Positions 1 through 8,840 of a DNA stretch of 64,000 bases are shown here, piece after piece. How positions within the stretch are numbered: the stretch's first letter is position 1; every line of letters begins with the position of its first letter. Origin of the DNA: Candidatus Cloacimonadota bacterium. Its GTDB lineage: Bacteria; Muiribacteriota; UBA6191. The translations under genes and the position numbers were made by a program. The notes under the pieces are model-generated. The model did no database searches. It saw nothing but the letters and a program-made list of their open reading frames with translations, and had not been told where the DNA came from. Location of the stretch: positions 216,064 through 280,063 of the forward strand of contig JAGSHD010000006.1 of assembly GCA_023954715.1 (NCBI GenBank), written 5' to 3'.

Positions 1-2778
1 ATCATCATCCTCTGCTACTAATATTTTAGGCACATCTGACAAGGAAACATGTTTTTGCTCATTGCTATATTTTTGTAATACATCATAAACATTTTTACGA
101 ACAAAGGGCTTTGTAATATAGTCCACCATACCAGTAGTAAAGCAAACTCTTTTATCGTTGGCATCACCATTTTCTATCAAAGCAATAACTGGTGTATCTC
201 CACCGCTTTGGAGTATTTCTTTAGTAGCTTCAATGCCATCTGTATTTGGCATATCAATATCCATCAAAATAATATCGTATCTTCTTTGAGAGGCTTTGTT
301 AATAGCTTGTCGTCCATCTACAGAAATAGTAACAGAGTGCCCCATTTGTACAAGAATCTTTTCAATCATTTTTTGATTTATGAGGTTGTCTTCTGCTACC
401 AATATATCTAAAGTAGAAGCTCTACCTAACTCTAACAAAGGCCCAAAACCTTTGCTGTCTTTACCTTGTTTTAATACTTTTATTAGAGATTTAAATAAAA
501 CACTTCTTTTTATTGGTTTTACCAAAAAGGAATCAAAACTCTTAGACTGAATTGCATCAATGACTTCGGGTTTAAGTTCAGTTGTAAGAGCTATTTTTTT
601 AATGTCTTGATTTACACCATCAACAAACAAATTCAAGTCTTTATCCTTGCTATCTTTTAAGTCTATATTCACAAGAACAACTTCTATTGCCTTAGTTTGA
701 ATCAACTCAGATGCCTCTTCGACATTAGATGCATTAAATACTTCGCATCCCATAGACCTACATAATTCGGAGCAAATACTCAATGATACAGAGTTTGCTT
801 CTACAACTAAAACATTTACACCTAAAAACTCTTTATTAATTTTTGCTCTTTCTTTTGTTAACTCCAGACTTATATTCTTTTGTAAGTTCAGCACAAATGA
901 AAAAGTACTTCCCTGACCTAACTCACTTTGAAAGTTTAATTCTGAACCCATTATTTCTAATATTCTTTTACACAAAGGTAGCCCTAAGCCAACACCATTA
1001 TACTTTCGCGTAACAGATCCATCGCCTTGCTCAAACCTCTCCAATATTTTGCTGTAATTTTCTTTCGCAATACCTACTCCACTATCAGAGACAGAAAACT
1101 TTAACTGGATTGAGGTTTCGTTTTCACTTTGGACCTCTACTTTTGTTAATACCTCACCCTTTTGGGTGAATTTTACAGCATTACTCAACAAATTGTTCAA
1201 TACTTGTTTTAATCGAAACGAATCAAATACAACTTGTCCCTGAATTTCAGGCATAGAAATCAAAAGCTCGATATTTTTATCTCCAATTTTAGGACGAATC
1301 AAGTTATTACAAGCAAAAACAATATCTTCTAAATAAAGAGGTTTATACTCTAACCTCATTTGCTGTGTAGAAATGCTATTTAGGTCTAAAAGATCATTCA
1401 CTAAATCTAATAATCCACTTGCACAATCTTTTACTATCCCAAGTGACTCTCTTTGATCATCGTTTAACTCTCCATCTAATAATAAATCTGTAAAACCTAT
1501 CACCCCATTTAGAGGGGTTCTTAGTTCATGGGTCATATTAGATAGAAAGTTTGACTTTGCTATGGACCCTTGTTGGGCATCAGACAATAGTCTCTGTAAC
1601 TGTTTATTTTGTGCCTCTAACTCTTTTGTTATGATACTCCAATGCAAAAGAACACCTGAATAATTGTTAAAGTCATCAAATAATGCAGACAAATTTAACT
1701 GAATAGTCTCTCCACCTAGTAAAATTTGAGATTCGTAAGGTAGGTTTTCTGGGTCTGAAATTATCGTATCGACATGCTTTGGATTAGAATGAAAAACATC
1801 CACAGAAGAACCTAATATCTCCTCAACTTTAATTGGTAAAAAGTCTTTTAATGTTTCAAATTTATCCAGTGACGCTTGATTAACAAAATCGATTATTCCT
1901 TCTAAATTAGCTGCCATAGTACAAATAGGGGATGCATGAGAAATTCTAGCAGAACGATTTAAAGTGTTTCGTTGATCAATCCTTTTAGTGATTAACTCCC
2001 AAGTAATCATTGGCCCTATATATCTACTTTCTGAATCATAAATAGCTACAGCATCTACAACTATTGTTTCTTCTTGAATATGCACCTTCATTTGAAATGG
2101 CATTTTACTATCATCCTTAATTAATTCTAAAATTGTAGATGCATCGGACATAAAGTGAAAAAGGTGAGTTTTATATGAATTGAGCTCAATACCCAATTGG
2201 TTCAATAAAGTATTTGCTTGGATATTTTGAAAATGGATTAAACCATCACTATTTAAAAGAAATGTTGCTAATCTATGAGAAGATAGGCTGGAGATTAACG
2301 GGGCTATTGCATCAAGAGCTAAACCACTATCATTACGTAATTTACTTGTTTTTAGCCACAGACTATAAAGAGAGCTTGCAGCACTAGCAAGTGGTCCCTT
2401 CTCACCTGAATACTTTTTTAAAACTTCTTGTTCTTGGTGTGTTAAATCATAATTTTCTGACTTGATTTTACTAGCTATCGTGGATAAGTCATTTAAAGGA
2501 TTATTTAATGATTTTTTTATTACCCACAATAAAGCAAATATATTGATTAATAATAAAATTAACAGAAAATCAACTAGATTTATTGACCTACTTAAATTTT
2601 CTTGTCCTAGACTAGATAGTTTCTCATTATTTTCTGTACTCAGAGATCTGCTCTGTAGTGCGCTTAACTTAAGATTTTGTTCTTGTAATTTAAAGTCTAT
2701 TTTCATAGAACTCATTGTTAAAAAACACAAAAATAAAGATATAAGACAAATAACTAAAATTTTAGCTTGATCCCTCAT
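1..2778 (-). CDS. Hybrid sensor histidine kinase with several receiver domains (3' end cut by window edge)
   Basis: Reading the minus strand from ATG at 2778, the frame stays open to base 1, giving 926 codons with no stop, so the C-terminus lies outside. In order: a membrane segment (about residues 7-22), a short loop, a second membrane segment (about 70-90) followed by a HAMP-like stretch, two PAS-like segments (about 150-390), a HisKA domain with the phospho-acceptor motif HELRTP (His417), and a HATPase domain with N box (LSNAVKFT) and G boxes (DSGVGI, GLGLP). A first receiver (about 650-770) has VEAN in place of the acidic pair and Asn704 at the phospho-Asp position, so it looks inactive. 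A second receiver (about 790-910) is intact, with Asp840 in LMDIDMP. A third starts at the edge (ILVAEDDD). It is probably an inner-membrane phosphorelay kinase; the signal is unknown. Confidence 0.9.
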   Translation of the reverse strand, partial: MRDQAKILVICLISLFLCFLTMSSMKIDFKLQEQNLKLSALQSRSLSTENNEKLSSLGQENLSRSINLVDFLLILLLINIFALLWVIKKSLNNPLNDLSTIASKIKSENYDLTHQEQEVLKKYSGEKGPLASAASSLYSLWLKTSKLRNDSGLALDAIAPLISSLSSHRLATFLLNSDGLIHFQNIQANTLLNQLGIELNSYKTHLFHFMSDASTILELIKDDSKMPFQMKVHIQEETIVVDAVAIYDSESRYIGPMITWELITKRIDQRNTLNRSARISHASPICTMAANLEGIIDFVNQASLDKFETLKDFLPIKVEEILGSSVDVFHSNPKHVDTIISDPENLPYESQILLGGETIQLNLSALFDDFNNYSGVLLHWSIITKELEAQNKQLQRLLSDAQQGSIAKSNFLSNMTHELRTPLNGVIGFTDLLLDGELNDDQRESLGIVKDCASGLLDLVNDLLDLNSISTQQMRLEYKPLYLEDIVFACNNLIRPKIGDKNIELLISMPEIQGQVVFDSFRLKQVLNNLLSNAVKFTQKGEVLTKVEVQSENETSIQLKFSVSDSGVGIAKENYSKILERFEQGDGSVTRKYNGVGLGLPLCKRILEIMGSELNFQSELGQGSTFSFVLNLQKNISLELTKERAKINKEFLGVNVLVVEANSVSLSICSELCRSMGCEVFNASNVEEASELIQTKAIEVVLVNIDLKDSKDKDLNLFVDGVNQDIKKIALTTELKPEVIDAIQSKSFDSFLVKPIKRSVLFKSLIKVLKQGKDSKGFGPLLELGRASTLDILVAEDNLINQKMIEKILVQMGHSVTISVDGRQAINKASQRRYDIILMDIDMPNTDGIEATKEILQSGGDTPVIALIENGDANDKRVCFTTGMVDYITKPFVRKNVYDVLQKYSNEQKHVSLSDVPKILVAEDDD

Positions 2779-3021
2779 ACTCTCTACTATACTCCCTCTA
2801 TACCTAAAATAGATATTTAATTCGAATCGATTAGCAATTTCTTCTATAGACGAATTATTAATGTAAAATTAGCTAGACACGTAATCTCTATAGAGTTTGG
2901 CAACTTATCAGTCACTAATTATTAATCTTTTAATATTAATAACTAATGAGTCTAATCAAAAATCAATTATATCGCTATATTTTCAACTAACTATTTTTCA
3001 ATAAAAGTACTTATTTTAAAA

Positions 3022-3048
3022 AAGGCCCCCATCTAAGATGGAGGCCTT
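3022..3048 (-). terminator. Intrinsic terminator after the M49-like peptidase gene
   Basis: The stem pairs AAGGCC plus CATC with GATG plus GGCCTT around a TAA loop. On the minus strand it is followed by a T run. It lies just past the stop of the minus-strand gene ending at 3063. Confidence 0.8.
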
Positions 3049-3062
3049 AAAAAATTTATCGA

Positions 3063-4985
3063 TTATTCATCAAATGGCATATAATTATCCCTACTATCAC
3101 TAATATCTACTTCTCTACCATACTTTTTATAAAGATCCCAATACCATACAGACATGGCTTGGATTGTTTTGTCTTTGGACTCGTAAAATTTTCCTTCTTT
3201 AACAACAAACTCATCTAAAAACGATTGTGGATCATTTTTAGGTAAATAGTAATCAACAACCAGCTTTTTATATGTGTCAAAATACCATTGTTTAATCGCT
3301 TCAAACTTTTCAACCGATAGATCAATTTTTAAATCTAGTTTTTCAGTGTCAAAGGCTATAACCCCTGTGTCTAACAGTCCCTTTAAATGTATCAAAGACT
3401 CCATGTAATAAGGTAAGACTTCAGGGGTTTCTTTCCAGGCAATCAAACCTATGCTTCGTTTCACCACATCACTTAAAATATGTTCGCACAATGCTTGATC
3501 TTTTGCTTCCCCCTCAGTATCCATAAAAAATGATACTAATCCACCTGTTGTAGCTTTCCACTCTTCTACATTTTTATACTGACCACTACCATTCATTACT
3601 GCCTCAGTATCTTCATTCGTCCATAAAATATGTCCATACTCGTGACCGATCGTTGTAATATCATAAATTTGAAACCATAAGGCTTTGTTTTTAAAGGTAA
3701 TTTCTCTTTGTTTTTTCAAAAACTCTTTACCATAGACTTCTTTACCCAACCGAATAAACGGTCTGCTTCTAAGAGTTTGTAAAATATTATCAGGAAAAGC
3801 GAAAATCTTTTTTCCATACTCTTTAGATACAAGCTCATCATTTGGAACAACTTGAGCAGATGGAAGACCACAATAGTCTGCTGCATAAAATAAACCGACT
3901 CTACCAATATGTAATTGTACTGAATCTAGCTTATTGATGGAAAACTCTACGGTATCTTCAAAGTCTTTATTATCTAGACCAAACGATAGATAAAACTTTT
4001 CTGCCATTTCCTCTAGTTTTCTTTTTCTAAATCCCTTTGTAGAATGCTCTGGATTTGAAATTCGAACATCCCATTCTAAGGCCACCGCTTGTCTGTAATG
4101 ATCTTCATAATACTCCAAGGGATGTGCTGGTTGAATTGGACTAGAAATACCCATCCATTTTCTATCTACATCTGCCCATCTATCAATTAATGTATGTACT
4201 TCTTTTTCTTCAAAAGCGATACTTAAAGCAGCCAAATAATCAACCCATGCTTCTTTCTCATGAAATGTAGGATCAGAACAATCTTTTAACTCATCTTTTA
4301 GGGTATTAATTTCTTGGACTACTGCTCCAACATGAGTTGGGAAAACCTCACAATAAGCTTTAGACTTCCACTCGTCCCCGTCTTTTACTAAAACGGAGTA
4401 AGAGCGATCACCGGGGTTTCCGTGATGCCCCTTATCAATTAAACCATTTTCGCTTAAGAAACTTACAACTTTTTTAGAGTCACCATTAAATTCAGAACTA
4501 AGCTTTTGATTTACACCATCAATAATAGTACGAGTCCAATCAGGTTGCCAATTCGTCATTTTCAGTCCAATTTTATGCATTCCTTTTAAGGCTGTTCGAT
4601 AAAAATATGACAATAACTCTCGATCTTCAATAATCGCTAAAAATTCTGCATTTTTCTCTTGATAAAACTCACTTACCCATAAATAGGCTTGCTCACGGCT
4701 TAGACGAATCTCATCTTCATTTCTACCCACCTTCTTTAAAACTTGGATTAAAGAGTCATCTCGCAACGAAACTAACCGGGTAATCAATGCTAGCCTAGTC
4801 TCATTTGTTTGCTCCAAAGATAATTTTTGTAAAAAATCATCTATAAATGCTAATTGAGTTTTTCTTTCAGAAGAGAGTTCTTTTGATTCGACCAATTCAA
4901 AAAATGAGTCTGTTTTTTTGTTTAAACCCACTAAAATGTTTTGTACCTCTTCTACTTCTTTTAAAAAATCTACAGCTGTTTTCAT
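3063..4985 (-). CDS. Putative zinc metallopeptidase, dipeptidyl-peptidase III (M49)-like
   Basis: A 640-aa protein without a signal peptide, so probably cytoplasmic. A zincin motif GHEYGH lies near residues 446-451, and about 25 residues later comes EEWKATTGG. This resembles the paired motifs of dipeptidyl-peptidase III, where an HExxxH-type helix and an EExxAE-type helix supply two His and a Glu to the zinc. DPP III itself has the six-residue HELLGH, whereas this protein has the usual five-residue HExxH form. Length is within the range of the M49 family. The start has AGAGGAATT directly upstream of ATG, a good ribosome site. It stands alone, with a terminator behind it. The catalytic class (zinc peptidase) is more secure than the family. 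A hydrolase of another HExxH family is the main alternative. Confidence 0.6.
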   Translation of the reverse strand: MKTAVDFLKEVEEVQNILVGLNKKTDSFFELVESKELSSERKTQLAFIDDFLQKLSLEQTNETRLALITRLVSLRDDSLIQVLKKVGRNEDEIRLSREQAYLWVSEFYQEKNAEFLAIIEDRELLSYFYRTALKGMHKIGLKMTNWQPDWTRTIIDGVNQKLSSEFNGDSKKVVSFLSENGLIDKGHHGNPGDRSYSVLVKDGDEWKSKAYCEVFPTHVGAVVQEINTLKDELKDCSDPTFHEKEAWVDYLAALSIAFEEKEVHTLIDRWADVDRKWMGISSPIQPAHPLEYYEDHYRQAVALEWDVRISNPEHSTKGFRKRKLEEMAEKFYLSFGLDNKDFEDTVEFSINKLDSVQLHIGRVGLFYAADYCGLPSAQVVPNDELVSKEYGKKIFAFPDNILQTLRSRPFIRLGKEVYGKEFLKKQREITFKNKALWFQIYDITTIGHEYGHILWTNEDTEAVMNGSGQYKNVEEWKATTGGLVSFFMDTEGEAKDQALCEHILSDVVKRSIGLIAWKETPEVLPYYMESLIHLKGLLDTGVIAFDTEKLDLKIDLSVEKFEAIKQWYFDTYKKLVVDYYLPKNDPQSFLDEFVVKEGKFYESKDKTIQAMSVWYWDLYKKYGREVDISDSRDNYMPFDE

Positions 4986-5406
4986 AATTCCTCTTTTTCG
5001 ATTTTTTCAGCAATATCATGTCACAAAATCATATACAATTTTCGTTTTATATGAACAAGTATCGCTTAGGGTCACAGGGATAAAATTGCTATCTAAAGAT
5101 GGCACTTATACTGAGCTATTTCACCTGAAAAAACGTGTTACTAACTCTGAGTATGCCTTTATTTATCCTATTTTCAATAAAAATTCAACTGATTTTTTTA
5201 AAACCTTTTAAATTAGACCCTTATAATTAATGAAGAGTACACATTAAACTTTTATCTTTTTTACTCTTATGAACAGTTTTAAACTTTAGACCATTTAACA
5301 ATTTTTATGCTCTAAAAGCTGACTACTTTTTTTGTTTATTGTATAATTTGTCAATCGTTAGCAATGATTTCGTTTAAACACTCCACAACTGTTCTAGGAA
5401 TTCTAT
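4986..5406. other. Divergent intergenic region between the peptidase and the HEAT/TPR gene
   Basis: The 421 bases between divergent starts hold the promoter for the plus-strand operon near its right end. Possible weak minus-strand hexamers lie close to the peptidase start, but I would not assign one. An open frame at 4918-5211 runs antisense into the peptidase gene and has no ribosome site or recognisable domain, so it is not called as a gene. No hairpin or repeat stands out. Confidence 0.5.
5319..5347 (+). promoter_or_regulatory. Predicted sigma-70 promoter of the HEAT/TPR-pseudopilin operon
   Basis: A consensus -10 TATAAT (5342-5347) is preceded, 17 bases upstream, by CTGACT (5319-5324), which matches TTGACA at four of six positions. 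The predicted leader is about 50 bases, ending at the TTG start at 5407. Confidence 0.55.
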
Positions 5407-7104
5407 TTGGAAAACTCGTCAAACATACCTATATCCATAATCCAAGCCTTAGACTCTTCTGATGTAGATCAAAGACGATCAGCCCTGATAAAACTTATAC
5501 AAAATTATAAGGGCCCTGAGGTAGAAGAGCATGTTTATTGTATGTGCCAAAAGGAACAAAACCAAGAGTTAAAATATCTTGCTCATAAGGCATTAAAACG
5601 CTTAAAACAAAACTCTAATGGATTAAGATCAAACAAAAATAGTGATGTTAAAACCTTAATTGATCAGCTCTTAAAGCAGAGCCCTGATAAACGAAAAGAA
5701 GTTTATAAGCGTGTCCTTGAGTCTAGCAATGATCCTTTAAAAGCAGAACTTTTGAACCGCCTATTTAAAGATATCAAAGCTTACGAAAGCAGAGACTATT
5801 TGACCACTCTACTTCGAGAAAACCTAAAAAAAAGCGGTGCTGAAATCTTACCTACCTTTATCAAAGCTATCGGTATTTTTGGCTCTGAAAAAGAAGTCAG
5901 CTTGTTGCAAAAATACTTAAATCACTCAGACCCTCGAGTAATTGCTAATGCAGTTGAATCTTTAGATTTTTTAGGTTTCGAGTATACGGCTTCTATGGTA
6001 AACCACCTCTTAACGCATGAAGATAATCGAGTTCGAGGTAACGCCATCGGTCTTATTTTTAAATTCAACCCAGAAAAAGGAGTCAAAGAAATTGTAAGGA
6101 TAAGTCTATCTAGTAAGGCGTGGATGAGATCTACGGCTCTATATTGTATTGATACTTATGACTTTGAAGATAAACTAAATTTGTTGTTTGAAATGATACA
6201 AGCCGAGTTTGATCCCGAACTCAAAGCTAAAATTAGTGAACTAATTGTTAAATTTTGCGACCTTCAATTCGCAAAGCAATTTGCTACTTTCATTAAATCT
6301 AATCAAGACCAAGGTTATCAAAAGCTATTAAGTGATATTTGTACAAAACTTGCCATAGATGAAAGTCTTTTAGATCAAGAAGTTAATGATGAAATTATTA
6401 AAAAATCTAAGATGGACAGCTCTAAAAAAGCCCTGTCAGAGGATAGTAAAAAAAGAGAAAAAGCAAAAAGTAAAATAGATACTCAAAAATCACAAAATAA
6501 GGTAACCCCTAAATGGCAAATAGCTTGCCTAACTTTTTCACTCGTTTTTGCATTTTCTATTTTTGCTTTTGCCAAAATTAAACTTATTGATCAAAAAAGC
6601 TATATAGTCAACCCTATTTCAAAACGAAAAGAGATTCCCACTGATGTCAAAAAAAATCTAATGACGGCAGAGCGACTCATTAATTCTGCAAAATATAAAT
6701 TGGCGACATCAAAACTAAAATCCTATCTAAAATTAGATAAAAGCTCTAAAAGAGCCAAGTTTTTACTCAGTGAATCCCTAATTCTTCAAAAGCAAGACCT
6801 TGATGCTGAAAAAATTCTGTTAAAATTAGCCAAAAAGTACCCTAGTGACTTCAAAATTTTCCATCGAATAGCTGTTTTGTATATCTATAGGTTAAACAAA
6901 CCTGATCTTGCCTTGAAAAACCTGCAAATAGCATTAAAACTAAACCCTAAATCCATTAAAAGTTTAAAAGCGATGGCTGAACTTCATTTATTTAAGGGCG
7001 ATAAAGTTAAAGCACAAGAGTATTATGATACAATTGCTGAGCTAGTTGGCAGCGAGTTAAAATTAGACGACTATTACCTAGGTTTGCAAAGATCCATGTT
7101 ATGA
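5407..7104 (+). CDS. HEAT-repeat / TPR protein with one central membrane segment
   Basis: A 565-aa protein opening with TTG at 5407, with AGGA about nine bases upstream. Residues 1 to about 320 are helical HEAT-like repeats (recurring motifs of the type DPRVIANAVESL and DNRVRGNAIGL). A charged Lys/Ser-rich linker follows (about 335-368), then one hydrophobic segment (about 371-390), then a C-terminal region of TPR-like helices (about 400-550, with an ALKLNPKS-type repeat). This topology places the HEAT part in the cytoplasm and the TPR part in the periplasm. The stop overlaps the next ATG by four bases (ATGA), so it is translationally coupled to a pseudopilin gene. By context it may be an assembly or scaffold protein for that pseudopilin system; this is inference, as no family name is recognised. 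Confidence 0.7.
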   Translation: MENSSNIPISIIQALDSSDVDQRRSALIKLIQNYKGPEVEEHVYCMCQKEQNQELKYLAHKALKRLKQNSNGLRSNKNSDVKTLIDQLLKQSPDKRKEVYKRVLESSNDPLKAELLNRLFKDIKAYESRDYLTTLLRENLKKSGAEILPTFIKAIGIFGSEKEVSLLQKYLNHSDPRVIANAVESLDFLGFEYTASMVNHLLTHEDNRVRGNAIGLIFKFNPEKGVKEIVRISLSSKAWMRSTALYCIDTYDFEDKLNLLFEMIQAEFDPELKAKISELIVKFCDLQFAKQFATFIKSNQDQGYQKLLSDICTKLAIDESLLDQEVNDEIIKKSKMDSSKKALSEDSKKREKAKSKIDTQKSQNKVTPKWQIACLTFSLVFAFSIFAFAKIKLIDQKSYIVNPISKRKEIPTDVKKNLMTAERLINSAKYKLATSKLKSYLKLDKSSKRAKFLLSESLILQKQDLDAEKILLKLAKKYPSDFKIFHRIAVLYIYRLNKPDLALKNLQIALKLNPKSIKSLKAMAELHLFKGDKVKAQEYYDTIAELVGSELKLDDYYLGLQRSML

Positions 7105-7601
7105 CACGACAATACTATCATAAAAAATCATCAGATCAACGCGGATTTCAGCTAATTGAAGTTATGGTTGCCGTTGTAATTCTTGGTATTGCTTTTGGCT
7201 CATTAATAATGTTGTCTATGGGATCATCAAAACAATTGCAAAAGAGTGCTGATTTATTGATGGCAATCTCCTTAAGCCAATTAGTCATGGAAAAATCAAA
7301 AGCCTTGCCATATGGTTTGATCGACAGTGTAGCTTTTACCAAAGTCTATAAAGGGTCATCAGGTACATCCGGTCTATTTGATCAATTTGAAGCACTCGAT
7401 GGTAAAAGTTATTCAATTGATGATAAAAATACGCCTGCACTGTATAAGCAGCTACAATCTATGAATTACCAATACAAAATAGAAGTAGAAAAAATTGATA
7501 ACACAGCAGACAGCAAGTTCATTCAAGTTACAATACAATGGACAAACAAAGGAAATATCTTAAGTTATCAACTTAATGGATATCTATCAAAACGTGTATA
7601 A
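7101..7601 (+). CDS. Type II secretion-like minor pseudopilin (GspI-like)
   Basis: A 166-aa protein with a class III (prepilin-type) signal. A short basic leader ends in RG, followed by FQLIEVMVAVVILGIAF. The mature protein would start with Phe and carry the conserved Glu at position +5, then a long hydrophobic helix. The LIEVMVA core is closest to the GspI/PulI minor pseudopilins; assignment beyond pseudopilin rests on that and on gene order. It would be processed by a prepilin peptidase that is not in this window and held in the inner membrane before assembly. Its start overlaps the HEAT/TPR stop (ATGA), and its 3' end overlaps the next gene by 26 bases. Confidence 0.75.
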   Translation: MTRQYYHKKSSDQRGFQLIEVMVAVVILGIAFGSLIMLSMGSSKQLQKSADLLMAISLSQLVMEKSKALPYGLIDSVAFTKVYKGSSGTSGLFDQFEALDGKSYSIDDKNTPALYKQLQSMNYQYKIEVEKIDNTADSKFIQVTIQWTNKGNILSYQLNGYLSKRV

Positions 7602-8106
7602 ATTAAATAAAATACATAAGGTAAAAAAAGCTTTTACTCTTCTTGAAGTAATTATAGCTTCTTCTATCTCCATCACCATGTTTGCTATTGTCTATAACAT
7701 GTTTTTCTCAACACTCAAACAAGATAAAGTATCCGAAGAGTACAATAAAAATATTTTTCAATCTCGAGTTGTGTTACTTCGAATTCAAAGAGAGCTACGA
7801 GATGCTAGAGACTTAATCCACCCAACGCTAGCAACAAATCAAACCATAGTCTCTTCTAAATATATCGTATATAAAGACAAGTTAAACAAAATTAAGACAA
7901 TCTATCTCGATACAAAATCAAAAGAAGTCAAAAGCTTTGAGATAAAACTCCCCGATGGCGATATAGTGTCTGGAAAAAAGAGTCTTGGCAAATCCATTGA
8001 GTCCCTTGTTTTCACTTATGATATCAAGAGTTCTAGTGGTTTACAGTTTCGAGTTGGCACAAAAGGCTTTCAACTCTTAGGTGCAGTAAGGCTTCTAAAT
8101 GTTTAA
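7576..8106 (+). CDS. Type II secretion-like minor pseudopilin (GspJ-like)
   Basis: A 176-aa protein with a prepilin-type N-terminus: a basic leader ending KVKKA, then FTLLEVIIASSISITMF. Glu +5 is conserved. The residue before the predicted cut is Ala rather than the usual Gly, a substitution tolerated in some prepilins. The rest is soluble, with an internal RIQRELRDA segment like the helix of GspJ-type proteins. It sits between a GspI-like and a GspK/PilX-like gene, the gi-gj-gk order of type II secretion minor pseudopilins, and overlaps both neighbours. The initiation ATG lies inside the preceding gene, implying coupling. Function by family: tip complex of a pseudopilus; the substrate is unknown. 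Confidence 0.72.
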   Translation: MDIYQNVYKLNKIHKVKKAFTLLEVIIASSISITMFAIVYNMFFSTLKQDKVSEEYNKNIFQSRVVLLRIQRELRDARDLIHPTLATNQTIVSSKYIVYKDKLNKIKTIYLDTKSKEVKSFEIKLPDGDIVSGKKSLGKSIESLVFTYDIKSSSGLQFRVGTKGFQLLGAVRLLNV

Positions 8107-8755
8107 TCTCCAAAATTTACGAAGAAGAGGAAACGCCATAATTATTGTGCTAATTCTAACAACGATTGTGGTTCCTATTGCATTTATTATGATGCAAAGA
8201 TCTAGAGCACAAGCATTTATGGTAAAGAAAGCTTATGATTCTTTGTTATTATCTCACTCGGCACTTTCTGGAATAGAATTGGTCATTGATAACCTAAGAA
8301 AAGGAACCTTTACTTCGGGCCCTCATACAGGAAGTGTCTCTGATGGAGTCTCTTTTGAAGCATATGTAGACACCTCTGGAATCGGACTTACCGGCCAAAA
8401 AATATGTCATATCTTTTCAAAAGCCATTGGAGACGGTGGTGATAGTGTTTTATTTATTGCTGCTGTAGGAGTCTATCCAAAGACTGCTAACAATATTGTT
8501 GTTCCCAAAAACTACTATACTCAATACGAGGACAAGTTTATCGACACATTTTCTGCTAGAGCCGCCATATTAAATGGTATGGAAAACGATCATGCTGATT
8601 TTGTTGATGTACTAAAGATAGAAGGTCAAATTAAGGCAAATGACTACAGAACCATTTTACAGTCCTCAGGCAATAATATCCCTGATGAGTTGATTCAAAG
8701 TGAGTGGAATACCAAAATTGTTCCGCTGTTAATGTCTCATAAGGCTTCACCCTAA
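8099..8755 (+). CDS. GspK/PilX-like membrane-anchored pseudopilin-cluster protein
   Basis: A 218-aa protein starting with a basic segment and RRGNAIIIVLILTTIVVPIAF, a single N-terminal hydrophobic helix followed by a soluble region. Prepilin peptidase would cut after RRG, but the mature residue +5 is Ile, not Glu. Lack of Glu+5 is a known feature of GspK, the pseudopilin that caps the tip. The protein is shorter than typical GspK (about 300 aa), so a PilX-like minor pilin is an alternative. Its ATG lies eight bases inside the GspJ-like gene. It is the last gene of the cluster; no GspE ATPase, GspF platform or secretin is in the window. Confidence 0.6.
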   Translation: MFNLQNLRRRGNAIIIVLILTTIVVPIAFIMMQRSRAQAFMVKKAYDSLLLSHSALSGIELVIDNLRKGTFTSGPHTGSVSDGVSFEAYVDTSGIGLTGQKICHIFSKAIGDGGDSVLFIAAVGVYPKTANNIVVPKNYYTQYEDKFIDTFSARAAILNGMENDHADFVDVLKIEGQIKANDYRTILQSSGNNIPDELIQSEWNTKIVPLLMSHKASP

Positions 8756-8769
8756 GTTTTCTCTAACCC

Positions 8770-8805
8770 TTGACAAGTTTTACCTTTATCACTGATACTT
8801 ATAAT
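8770..8805 (+). promoter_or_regulatory. Predicted promoter of the Pro-rich secreted protein gene
   Basis: A perfect -35 TTGACA (8770-8775) stands 18 bases before GATACT (8794-8799). A consensus TATAAT follows at 8800-8805, with TTTTAC (8778-8783) 16 bases upstream of it. The two overlapping arrangements cannot be told apart by eye. Either gives a leader of 25-40 bases to ATG 8841. Confidence 0.55.
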
Positions 8806-8840
8806 AGGCTATATTTTCTTTGAAACCATTGGATAACATT

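Noticed and set aside
4918..5211. Open frame of 97 codons on the plus strand
   Set aside because: Antisense to the peptidase gene at its start, no ribosome site, no domain; probably chance.
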